64,000 nucleotides of DNA from the NCBI GenBank assembly GCA_947488345.1, contig CANKZQ010000001.1, positions 248,001-312,000 on the forward strand, in the 5' to 3' direction. Under the pieces are notes generated by a model. It was given only the letters and a program-made list of their open reading frames with translations. It was not told the origin of the DNA and ran no database searches. Within the stretch, counting starts at the first letter, position 1, and each line of letters begins with the position of its first letter. This stretch comes from an uncultured Flavobacteriaceae bacterium (lineage in GTDB: Bacteria; Bacteroidota; Bacteroidia; Flavobacteriales; Flavobacteriaceae). Below, piece by piece: positions 44,939 to 52,460 of the stretch. The position numbers and the translations under genes are program-made.

Positions 44939-45986
44939 AATCTTCTTCGTTATAGTACACCTTATAATATTTCATTTTCTTTTCATCGTCATAACCTCTT
45001 TCTAAATATTCTTGTGCCGCATCTGGTGCATCGACGTCAATCTTTATCTGAATATTAGTGTCGAGTTTTATTTCAGATTTAAAACTTCTTTTTTGTTTTT
45101 TAACAACGGCTTCAGAAATAGGAAATTGGTTGCGAACCACTAAATGATTTGCTTCTTCAAACTCATTTTTATACGAATCGAACAGTACTTTTTTATCGTC
45201 TTCTTCAAATACTGTTTCTTTAAAGTCATGAATATTCACTGAATCATTCTCCTTGAAAAAGTCAACCGTTTTAGCCAAAAACTGACTCTGATTTTGATTG
45301 CCAAATTCTTGTTTGATTACGTTTTCAGAAAAATCTTTGCACATTTCTAAATACACCTGTGTATGACGATTGTTATCTTCTGCGTGTTTTATGCTTAAAA
45401 AGTTATGAATCCAGTATTGCGCATCATAGTTGTTATTATCAACGGTCAATACGGTCATTCCTTCATCATCTTGAGAATCTAAAATTAAACAACCTTTATC
45501 TACTTTCTTGGTACTAATTCCTTTTTGAACAAAAACATCAAAACTATCTTCTTCTAGATAGGTTTGAAAAAATTCTGCTTTATTTTCAATTTTAAAAATA
45601 CCTAAAGCGCGTGTACTTACTTCTCGGTATTCTATGCCTTCAAATAACACCACAATCACATCACCTGTTTTAATTTGTGCCGAGTTAGATTGCTCATAGA
45701 GATGTGTTACCAAATGCTTGGATACATCTACAAAAGTGGCTTCATCTTTAAACACTTGCGACACGTAATTATTCACTTCGTTCAAATTAATATCTGCATG
45801 GTGACTAAAACGATGACTTTCTGTCAAGCTCAAAAAAGGTTTGAGTAAAAAAGGTTGCATCAAACGATAGCTATCTTCATCAAAAGTCACAAGATTCTCA
45901 GAAAACACATTTGTTGCTTCATTAAATTTATTACCCACTTTATGGATAATAAATTTTGAGATTATAGCTTTATTACGTTTGATCAT
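44937..45986 (-). CDS. nucleoid-associated protein (NdpA/YejK family)
   Basis: Cytosolic protein of 349 residues resembling the PF04245 37-kDa nucleoid-associated family. It has the N-terminal IISKFIIHKVGNKFNE segment, a middle region (DVIVVLFEGIEYREVSTRALGIFKIENK) and a C-terminal half with many acidic residues and the ending KVYYNEED. It probably binds DNA or chromatin-like structures; the exact role in Bacteroidota is unknown. A perfect TACATTTG box at 46006-46013 gives a short leader. Its stop overlaps a degraded intergenic repeat. Confidence 0.8.
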   Translation of the reverse strand: MIKRNKAIISKFIIHKVGNKFNEATNVFSENLVTFDEDSYRLMQPFLLKPFLSLTESHRFSHHADINLNEVNNYVSQVFKDEATFVDVSKHLVTHLYEQSNSAQIKTGDVIVVLFEGIEYREVSTRALGIFKIENKAEFFQTYLEEDSFDVFVQKGISTKKVDKGCLILDSQDDEGMTVLTVDNNNYDAQYWIHNFLSIKHAEDNNRHTQVYLEMCKDFSENVIKQEFGNQNQSQFLAKTVDFFKENDSVNIHDFKETVFEEDDKKVLFDSYKNEFEEANHLVVRNQFPISEAVVKKQKRSFKSEIKLDTNIQIKIDVDAPDAAQEYLERGYDDEKKMKYYKVYYNEED

Positions 45987-46005
45987 TTTATTAAAATTTG
46001 GAATG

Positions 46006-46013
46006 CAAATGTA
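46006..46013 (-). promoter_or_regulatory. -7 box of the nucleoid-associated protein gene
   Basis: Minus strand TACATTTG, perfect TAnnTTTG, 19 bases before the ATG at 45984-45986. Confidence 0.5.
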
Positions 46014-46052
46014 ATTTTTCTAATGTAAAAATTTGAAAATAATCAATAAAAA

Positions 46053-46074
46053 AACCGAAGCAATTGCTTCGGTT
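46053..46074 (-). terminator. terminator after the ompA-tapB-like operon
   Basis: Perfect 22-base palindrome AACCGAAGCAA/TTGCTTCGGTT followed by seven T on the transcribed strand, 19 bases past the stop at 46094. Confidence 0.85.
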
Positions 46075-46093
46075 CATATTTCTATACATTGAA

Positions 46094-46792
46094 TTATTTC
46101 ATACTGGTCAACTCTGCATATGACATCAATTTTCCTTTCTTATTATAGGATTCAGATTTCACGATTACCTTATCTTTTAAATACCATTCAGTGCCAGAGC
46201 CTCTAAATTTGATAATTCCAGCTTTTGATTCGAAATCAAAGGTTACCTTTTGACAATCAAACGTGCCTGCTTTGGTTGTTATTTTTTCGGTACCAACTAC
46301 CTTTCTGTTCTTCACATCGAATGTCATTGTTACAATCGTAAAGTCTCCTTTATTCACTCTAACCGTAAAATTACCATCGTTTAATTCCGTTTCTGAGGTC
46401 ATATTCGCCGGAAATTCCAAGACATTGCCATCCATTTCTAGTTTGATATCTTCGCTATCATATTGTGCGAGTTGAGCACTATTAAAAAACCGAGACATAT
46501 CAACAGAAAACAAACCGTCTTTACAAACTGCTTGGTAGTCTATAGTCATGGCTTCCTTACCTTTTTTATCTATCACAGTCGTTTGTATATCGGCAGTAAA
46601 CGTGCCATCACTTTCGGTAACTGCAGTCGTTTTGTGTATGCTCTTACCATCTTCTTTACCTTTTTTTGTAAAAGAGGTATACTCTAATTCACTGCCCTTT
46701 TTCAAAAATAAGGCAGCGTTACACTCTTGAGCATAGCTCCCAAAAACAATCACAAAACACATGATTGCCGTATAAATTAATTTCTTTTTCAT
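46094..46792 (-). CDS. secreted TapB/DUF3108-like protein
   Basis: Exported protein of 232 residues; signal peptide LIYTAIMCFVIVFGSYAQ. The mature part is a long all-beta fold (GSELEYTSFTKKGK, DKVIVKSESYNKKGKL, and TKAGTFDCQKVTFDFES), with the tag-like pattern of DUF3108/TapB proteins that bind hydrophobic ligands. It begins 4 bases after the OmpA stop, so the two are co-transcribed and may work together at the outer membrane. The family call is by pattern only. Confidence 0.6.
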   Translation of the reverse strand: MKKKLIYTAIMCFVIVFGSYAQECNAALFLKKGSELEYTSFTKKGKEDGKSIHKTTAVTESDGTFTADIQTTVIDKKGKEAMTIDYQAVCKDGLFSVDMSRFFNSAQLAQYDSEDIKLEMDGNVLEFPANMTSETELNDGNFTVRVNKGDFTIVTMTFDVKNRKVVGTEKITTKAGTFDCQKVTFDFESKAGIIKFRGSGTEWYLKDKVIVKSESYNKKGKLMSYAELTSMK

Positions 46793-46796
46793 AGTT

Positions 46797-48317
46797 TTAT
46801 TTTTTTAAGATAAATTCAACTCTACGGTTATTCGCTTTTTCTTCTGGTGAATTGTTATTATTCACAGGCTCACGCTCACCTTTACCTGCAGTTGTTAAAC
46901 GAGCTCCATTAATTTTTCTCGCAATTAAAGCTTGCTTTACCGCTTCTGCCCTTTGTTGTGATAACTTTAGATTTGTAGCATCATCACCGTCTGAATCTGT
47001 ATGTCCAACAATTTCAAATTTCCAATCTGGATTATCAATCATCATATCCATTACTCGTTTTAATGGCCCAGATGATTGCGGTTTTAATGTGGCTTTACCA
47101 ACGTCAAATAAAATACCATGCGTCACGAATTTACCGTCGGCAATTACCTGTGCGTAAGGTTTACCTCCACCCTTGGCTATTTTAAAATTCTTAATACTTA
47201 GCACGCGTTTCTGCTTATCACTTTCATAATAGCTCGCTACGATTTTACCTATATGAGTTGGTTTCACATCAAATCTGGGGATGTTTAACACCTTTTGCTC
47301 ATCAAAATACATTTTTAAATAGCCTTTATGATAACTAATCGCTATATGATGCCAGCCATTAAAATTTCGAATTTGTTCATACTTACTCGTCTTAAATTGG
47401 AACTTTTTATATTTTATCTCGAATGGATACCATGTGCTTATCGATATTGGTTGATATAAATTATCATTAAAAAATATTTCAATACTTGATTTTCTATCTA
47501 TCGCAACTTTATCAAAATAAACATCAAACTCTATAGTAAATGCTTCGGGTAAATATTCCTTTTCTTTAAATAATGGTTTAAACGCCGTACCTTGATGATT
47601 GTAAAACAAGAGTACCTTTTCTTTTCCAAATCTAGCCATCTCTGCATTTCCGCTCATCATATCCCAGCGTCTTGGGAAATCGCCATAATCATCATCTTGC
47701 ATATTGTCAAAAAAGATGACGTCCTTACCCGGAATAAAATCATAACTCATCCAGTAGCTAATTTTTTCATCTATTTCATTTGGCACATTACTCATGGTTG
47801 AAGAAGCATTTGAATCAGATGATGAACTCCCTCCTGTTGATCCATTAGTTCCTACTGTTGGAGCAGTAGTATCTTCTTCCTTCTTTTCTTCTTCATTTTT
47901 CTTAGGTTTTGTTGTCAAGAGCTTTTTTCCTGTTTTCAAACTGTATTTCAGCGCTTTTTTTGCACGATTGATCTGCAAAGTTCCTTTCCCTTGCTTTAAA
48001 ACGCCAGCTCCATCGAGTGCTGATATAGCATCAGGAGCAGAAGCTAAGACTTCTTGACCATCTTCAACAGCGTCTATTAATATTTCATAATCATCATCTG
48101 TTAAAGATTTACCAGCTTCATGATAACCGTCATACACATATACTTTATCATATAGGTTAAACGATTCTCTCACGAATTTATCAACACTAGAAATACCAAC
48201 TCGAGAGCTCGGTCTTTTTAACTTTTTTGATTTCTTTTTTTGGGCTTCTAAATTTTGAGTAGGGAAAATAAAACCCAAGGCAAATAGACCTAAGGCTACT
48301 TTTAAAGTTAGTCTCAT
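46797..48317 (-). CDS. OmpA-family cell-wall anchoring protein with LamG-like domain
   Basis: Exported protein of 506 residues: signal peptide (KVALGLFALGFIFPTQNLEAQ), a helical N-terminal region, a Lys/Glu- and Ser/Thr-rich linker (about 130-175), a concanavalin/LamG-like beta domain (about 190-370: FDVYFDKVAIDRKSSIEIFF) and a C-terminal OmpA peptidoglycan-binding domain (about 395-506: FEIVGHTDSDGDD, LSQQRAEAVK, NRRVEFILKK). There is no N-terminal barrel, so it is probably periplasmic, linking peptidoglycan to outer-membrane partners. Confidence 0.88.
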   Translation of the reverse strand: MRLTLKVALGLFALGFIFPTQNLEAQKKKSKKLKRPSSRVGISSVDKFVRESFNLYDKVYVYDGYHEAGKSLTDDDYEILIDAVEDGQEVLASAPDAISALDGAGVLKQGKGTLQINRAKKALKYSLKTGKKLLTTKPKKNEEEKKEEDTTAPTVGTNGSTGGSSSSDSNASSTMSNVPNEIDEKISYWMSYDFIPGKDVIFFDNMQDDDYGDFPRRWDMMSGNAEMARFGKEKVLLFYNHQGTAFKPLFKEKEYLPEAFTIEFDVYFDKVAIDRKSSIEIFFNDNLYQPISISTWYPFEIKYKKFQFKTSKYEQIRNFNGWHHIAISYHKGYLKMYFDEQKVLNIPRFDVKPTHIGKIVASYYESDKQKRVLSIKNFKIAKGGGKPYAQVIADGKFVTHGILFDVGKATLKPQSSGPLKRVMDMMIDNPDWKFEIVGHTDSDGDDATNLKLSQQRAEAVKQALIARKINGARLTTAGKGEREPVNNNNSPEEKANNRRVEFILKK

Positions 48318-48416
48318 ACAATAGTTTTTTGATTAGTGATTTTGATTTATGTGTTGGATATATCAAAAACTCTACCAAATTTAACAAAAGAATCTTGTTG
48401 TGTCAAATTGAAAAGA

Positions 48417-48442
48417 TAAAAAGGGGAAAAATCCCCTTTTTA
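48417..48442. terminator. terminator-like hairpin in a divergent spacer
   Basis: TAAAAAGGGGA and TCCCCTTTTTA, perfect 11-base arms with a 4-base loop. It lies 100 bases upstream of ompA and 312 upstream of lytR, where neither gene ends, so it does not terminate any annotated gene. Confidence 0.6.
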
Positions 48443-48728
48443 AAATTTCCTTTTTCATAGCAATTAAAAGTTTCATAGCAGATTATGATAAAAAAGTAGT
48501 TGGTTTCATAGCAATTTCTTTTTTTAATAACTCCTTAATCACACTACAAATCTCAGCAAACACTATCATGCAAAAAAGCGTTTTTGTATAGTTGGTACAA
48601 AATTATGTATGAATATCAATTTGCACGAATAATATTGTGTATGAGCAAAGCATCATCACTTTTTTACGATTTATACGTATTTTAGCACAAAGCATACATC
48701 ATTTTCATATGAGCTTTGATGTAAAACG

Positions 48729-48736
48729 TATTTTTG
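48729..48736 (+). promoter_or_regulatory. -7 box of lytR-kinase operon
   Basis: Plus strand TATTTTTG, perfect TAnnTTTG, 17 bases before the response regulator ATG. Confidence 0.5.
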
Positions 48737-48753
48737 ATATAAAGAACTCCTAA

Positions 48754-49488
48754 ATGATAAAAGCAGTAATAATTGATGACGAACCAAAGGCAATTCAAGG
48801 GTTGTCATGGGAACTATCCAATTTTGACAGTGATATTGAGGTTATTGCCACTTTTACGGAGCCCGAGAAAGCCCTACACTATATCAAAAGTACCGAGTTA
48901 GATTGTTTGTTTTTAGATGTTGAAATGCCAACAATGGATGGGTTTCAATTCATTGAAAAACTCGACAAAAAAGATTTTGCCATTGTGATAACAACAGCAT
49001 ATAACGAATATGCTATTAAGGCGTTTAAAAAAGAAGCCATCGATTATTTATTGAAACCAATAGATACGGATGATTTACGCGAGACTATTGGAAAGATAAA
49101 AAAATTCAACTCCCGAAGTATCAATAGTGAGAAATTTGAGAGGATTCTTTTGAACTTTAACGAAAAACTCAATCATAAAAAAATAACCATTAACACCGAT
49201 GGAAAACTGATCTTTTTAGAGCCAGATGATATCTTGTATGCCGAGTCTGACGGTAATTACACCACCCTATTTCTTGATAAGAACAAAAAGATTGTACTGA
49301 CGAAAAAATTAAAAGAAGTTGGCGTTTTGCTTCCTGATACGTCCTTCTTTAGAATTCATAATTCTTACATTGTCAACTTAAATAAGATCAAAGAGTTTTT
49401 AAAAACAGATGGTTATGTCATCCTTGAAAACAGTGTCAAGATTCCTGTTTCAAGACAGCGTAAATCTGATTTTTTAGGTAAACTATAA
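48754..49488 (+). CDS. LytTR-family response regulator
   Basis: DNA-binding regulator of 244 residues. The receiver domain (1 to about 120) has the acidic pocket at IIDDEP, phospho-acceptor Asp55 in LFLDVEMPTMDG, the switch Thr in VITTAYNEYA and Lys in LLKPID. The LytTR DNA-binding domain occupies about 140-244 (ILYAESDGNYTTLFL, SFFRIHNSYIVNLNKIKEF). It abuts the kinase gene with no spacer, so they form a two-component pair. Targets are not visible here. Confidence 0.95.
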   Translation: MIKAVIIDDEPKAIQGLSWELSNFDSDIEVIATFTEPEKALHYIKSTELDCLFLDVEMPTMDGFQFIEKLDKKDFAIVITTAYNEYAIKAFKKEAIDYLLKPIDTDDLRETIGKIKKFNSRSINSEKFERILLNFNEKLNHKKITINTDGKLIFLEPDDILYAESDGNYTTLFLDKNKKIVLTKKLKEVGVLLPDTSFFRIHNSYIVNLNKIKEFLKTDGYVILENSVKIPVSRQRKSDFLGKL

Positions 49489-51423
49489 ATGGATAAAATG
49501 AAAAGAATTCTTTGTTTCATACTACTATTCTCTTTTTTCAATGAAGCTACTCATGGTCAAAATGAAAAACGTACTGTAGATCAAAGTATAGACAGTATTT
49601 TAAAAACTAGACCAGAAACTTACAAGGAAATAAATAATATCATTAGATATTATAAGAGAGATACCATCAAACTTAAATATATCATTGAAAAATTTGATGA
49701 AGCGAATTATTTAGTTGGTAAAACCTATACACTAAATATTTTAGGCATCCGATATAGGAATTATTCAAATTATAACAAGGCAATCAAAACACATCAAGAA
49801 GCTCTAGACGTTGCGAAACAGGCAGAAAGTATAGAGTTTCGAGTTTTTAGTCTCAATATGTTAGGCGTTGATTATCGAAAAATGGAAGCTAATCGAACCG
49901 CTTTAGATTATAATCAAGAAGCTCTGGCATTGGCTGAAACTGTTAAAAATCCTGGTTTAGGCTTGCGCAGAAGTATTTCGGTTTCACATAATAGTATGGG
50001 TAATATTTATATACTACTCAAACAATATGAATTAGGTATAGAACAGCTTAAAATGTCTCAAGAAATTGAAAAAAGCATTAATAATACCTTAGGTTTAGCT
50101 ATTAATAATCAAAACATTGGATATGCAAAAGAGGCCATGGGTAATCTTGATGAGGCACTCAAACATTTTGAAGAGTCGTTAGAAATCAATATAAAAATGA
50201 ACAATACTCTCGGTGAGATTATTTGTAATAGTAGTATTGCTCGTATTTATATAAAACAAGACAGACCAAAAGAGGCTTTAGAATTAATTAATAGAAACTT
50301 ACCAAAAGCTATCGAGCTAAACAATAAAGATTATCTTTCTTCTGAATACATATACTTAGGATGGGCTCAAACGAATGTTGGTCAATATGCACTTGCCGAG
50401 AAAAATTTACAAAAAGGTTTGGCCATGGCCAAAGAGTATAATTTACCCTCTACTATTGTTGAAGCCTACACCCACTTATCTGAACTGGCAGAAGTAAAAA
50501 ATGATTATAAAAACAGTTTGGAATATTACAGATTGGCTGACGAGATTGACAAGGAGATTTCTAGTGATCGCACTACCCAATATGTAAACGACCTTATTAT
50601 AAAATATGACAGCGAAAAGAAAAACAATCAAATTGAAGTATTGGCGAAACAGAATGAAATTGCCAAACTAAACTTTTCCAAAAACCGTAATATTTGGCTC
50701 ATTTTATTAATCTCATTGACGCTCTTAGGTCTCGTATTTTACTTCATTTATCGCCAGCGCTATTTAAAAAATGAGAAGCGAATTTTGACATTAGAACAAG
50801 ATTTACTGCGTATTCAAATGAATCCGCATTTCATTTTTAATGCCTTAAATTCGATTAAATTATACATCATTAATAATGAACAAAAGAATGCAGTTCATTA
50901 CTTAAATAAGTTCTCAAAACTAATTCGAAAAATATTAGATGCGTCTGGTGTTAAAGAGATAAGTTTGGCAGAAGAACTCGAAACGATGGATTTATATATG
51001 AGCATAGAAAATATTCGTTTTTCGAATGAAATTAAGCACGAAACGGTCGTAGATCCTTCTATTAATTTAGAGACCATTAAAGTGCCTCCATTGGTATTAC
51101 AACCTTTTCTAGAAAATTCTATTTGGCACGGGTTGTCTTCTAAAAAAGGATCTAAAAAAATTCTAATCTCAGTGCATCAATCGAATAAAGAATTTATCGA
51201 AATAACTATTGAGGATAACGGAATTGGCCGCACAGAATCGGCGAAAATAAAAGCCGACAAAGTAATTCATAGAAAGTCTATTGGTATTCACCTCACGAAA
51301 GAAAGACTGACCAATTTCGTCAAAACCTTTCAGCATTCTTTTTCATTGACCTATGATGATTTAAAAGACACTGAAAATAAGGCCTCAGGCACCAAATTAA
51401 CCTTACAAATACCATTATATTAG
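49489..51423 (+). CDS. LytS-like sensor histidine kinase with TPR sensor
   Basis: Membrane kinase of 644 residues. Signal peptide (ILCFILLFSFFNEATHGQ), about seven TPR repeats in the periplasm (about 60-370, for example YNKAIKTHQEALDVAKQAES and GNLDEALKHFEESLEINIKM), one membrane span (about 400-422), a short coiled coil, and a His_kinase domain with His447 in MNPHFIFNALNSIK. The ATPase part has VPPLVLQPFLENSIWHGL and IEDNGIGRTES. Translation starts at the base after the regulator stop; an alternative ATG is three codons in. The TPR sensor suggests protein or peptide cues. Confidence 0.93.
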   Translation: MDKMKRILCFILLFSFFNEATHGQNEKRTVDQSIDSILKTRPETYKEINNIIRYYKRDTIKLKYIIEKFDEANYLVGKTYTLNILGIRYRNYSNYNKAIKTHQEALDVAKQAESIEFRVFSLNMLGVDYRKMEANRTALDYNQEALALAETVKNPGLGLRRSISVSHNSMGNIYILLKQYELGIEQLKMSQEIEKSINNTLGLAINNQNIGYAKEAMGNLDEALKHFEESLEINIKMNNTLGEIICNSSIARIYIKQDRPKEALELINRNLPKAIELNNKDYLSSEYIYLGWAQTNVGQYALAEKNLQKGLAMAKEYNLPSTIVEAYTHLSELAEVKNDYKNSLEYYRLADEIDKEISSDRTTQYVNDLIIKYDSEKKNNQIEVLAKQNEIAKLNFSKNRNIWLILLISLTLLGLVFYFIYRQRYLKNEKRILTLEQDLLRIQMNPHFIFNALNSIKLYIINNEQKNAVHYLNKFSKLIRKILDASGVKEISLAEELETMDLYMSIENIRFSNEIKHETVVDPSINLETIKVPPLVLQPFLENSIWHGLSSKKGSKKILISVHQSNKEFIEITIEDNGIGRTESAKIKADKVIHRKSIGIHLTKERLTNFVKTFQHSFSLTYDDLKDTENKASGTKLTLQIPLY

Positions 51424-51426
51424 CGA

Positions 51427-51660
51427 CTAGGCACTCCTTTTATTTTTTCCTGTAAATAAACCTCTATTGCCCACATTTATTTTAGATAATCTGCGCACTT
51501 CAGTTAGAACGTTTTTTTTAAAATAACCAATAATGAGTATTGCTTCGATCGCCACCAAACTCCAGATATTGAGTTCTTTCATTAGTTTCGAAATTATTTC
51601 AGCAAATAAAACGGTACTGTTGAAGAACAACAACACCTTTAAAATGACAGAAATTTTCAT
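51427..51660 (-). CDS. small two-span membrane protein, unknown
   Basis: 77 residues from the ATG at 51660. Two hydrophobic segments (about 4-20, ISVILKVLLFFNSTVLFAEI, and 30-48, IWSLVAIEAILIIGYF) are followed by a basic tail. The longer frame starting at 51696 adds 12 residues without membrane character. Convergent with the kinase gene, 3 bases from its stop. No family recognised, and no consensus -7 box is seen upstream. Coding potential is supported mainly by the plausible topology. Confidence 0.5.
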   Translation of the reverse strand: MKISVILKVLLFFNSTVLFAEIISKLMKELNIWSLVAIEAILIIGYFKKNVLTEVRRLSKINVGNRGLFTGKNKRSA

Positions 51661-51758
51661 AGCTTTTTTTTGTAAAATTACAAGATGTTCTAGCAATTGT
51701 CAATAAGGAAAATACCTGTTTTTTAGGGTGTTTTTCCTATTACCTTTTTAGGGTTTAT

Positions 51759-52361
51759 CTAAAAATCAAAGTGTAATTGCTCTGGTAATAGTCGAAACGA
51801 TTTTCTATGGTAATCTGAAATTCCATGTTTTCGAATTGCTGCTCGATGTTCTTTGGTAGGATAGCCCTTATTTTTCTTCCAGTTGTAATGGACGTGTTCT
51901 GCATGAATAAGTTCCATATATTGATCCCGATAGGTTTTTGCCAATACAGATGCTGCCGCAATACTTAAATATTTGCTATCACCTTTAACAATCGTTTGAT
52001 GCGGAACTTCTTTAAAAGCCTTAAATCTGTTTCCATCAACAATAATGAATTCGACCTTTGTTTGTAATTTTTCAATCGATTTATGCATCGCCAATATGGA
52101 AGCATTCAAAATATTTATTTCATCTATTTCTTTTTGCCAAACAAATGCCACAGCATAACTAACAGCATTCGCCTCGATAAAAGGTTTCAATTCCAATCGT
52201 TTCTTTTCACTGAGCTGCTTCGAATCATTTAAAAAAGGGTGCTTAAAGTCTTTTGGTAAAATGACAGCAGCAGCCACTACAGGTCCAGCCAAACAACCTC
52301 TGCCCGCCTCATCAGTACCCGCCTCTAATGTGTTTCCTGAAAAATTACTTTCTAACTTCAT
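51759..52361 (-). CDS. rnhB: ribonuclease HII
   Basis: Cleaves RNA in RNA-DNA hybrids and removes misincorporated ribonucleotides, 200 residues. Catalytic DEDD set is recognisable: [19 protein letters not shown] (Asp and Glu at 17-18), the Asp in FIIVDGNRF and a fourth acid in the AKTYRDQYM region. The tail [18 protein letters not shown] is typical. A perfect TACATTTG box stands 10 bases before the ATG. Single-gene unit. Confidence 0.97.
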   Translation of the reverse strand: MKLESNFSGNTLEAGTDEAGRGCLAGPVVAAAVILPKDFKHPFLNDSKQLSEKKRLELKPFIEANAVSYAVAFVWQKEIDEINILNASILAMHKSIEKLQTKVEFIIVDGNRFKAFKEVPHQTIVKGDSKYLSIAAASVLAKTYRDQYMELIHAEHVHYNWKKNKGYPTKEHRAAIRKHGISDYHRKSFRLLPEQLHFDF

Positions 52362-52371
52362 ACTATAAGTT

Positions 52372-52379
52372 CAAATGTA
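52372..52379 (-). promoter_or_regulatory. -7 box of rnhB
   Basis: Minus strand TACATTTG, perfect TAnnTTTG, leaving about 10 bases to the ATG. Confidence 0.5.
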
Positions 52380-52435
52380 CTTTAAATGTTAAAATACTTA
52401 TCAAAATTTTGGCAAAAATTATTCGACAAATATTT

Positions 52436-52443
52436 TACCTTTG
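52436..52443 (+). promoter_or_regulatory. -7 box of the porin gene
   Basis: Plus strand TACCTTTG, perfect TAnnTTTG. It lies 17 bases before the ATG at 52461 but downstream of the in-frame ATG at 52386, so it decides the start in favour of 52461. Confidence 0.6.
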
Positions 52444-52460
52444 CCATCAATCATTTTTCT

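Larger units (their letters stand above)
48318..48753. other. 436-base divergent spacer with repeats and hairpins
   Basis: No supported gene. Contents: a perfect terminator-like hairpin at 48417-48442; three copies of TTTCATAGCA at 48453, 48471 and 48504; an inverted repeat TTTTGTA/TACAAAA at 48582-48602; two copies of ACGTATTTT at 48675 and 48726; and the lytR -7 box at 48729-48736. The density of small repeats suggests a regulatory region or a small RNA read leftwards and ending at the hairpin. Confidence 0.5.

Noticed and set aside
48360-48475. Possible 31-residue peptide gene on the minus strand beginning at one of the TGCTATGAAA repeats
   Set aside because: It would read through the terminator-like hairpin and shows no family features or codon evidence.
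52386-52460. Earlier ATG for the putative porin
   Set aside because: It lies upstream of the TACCTTTG promoter box and would precede the signal peptide.
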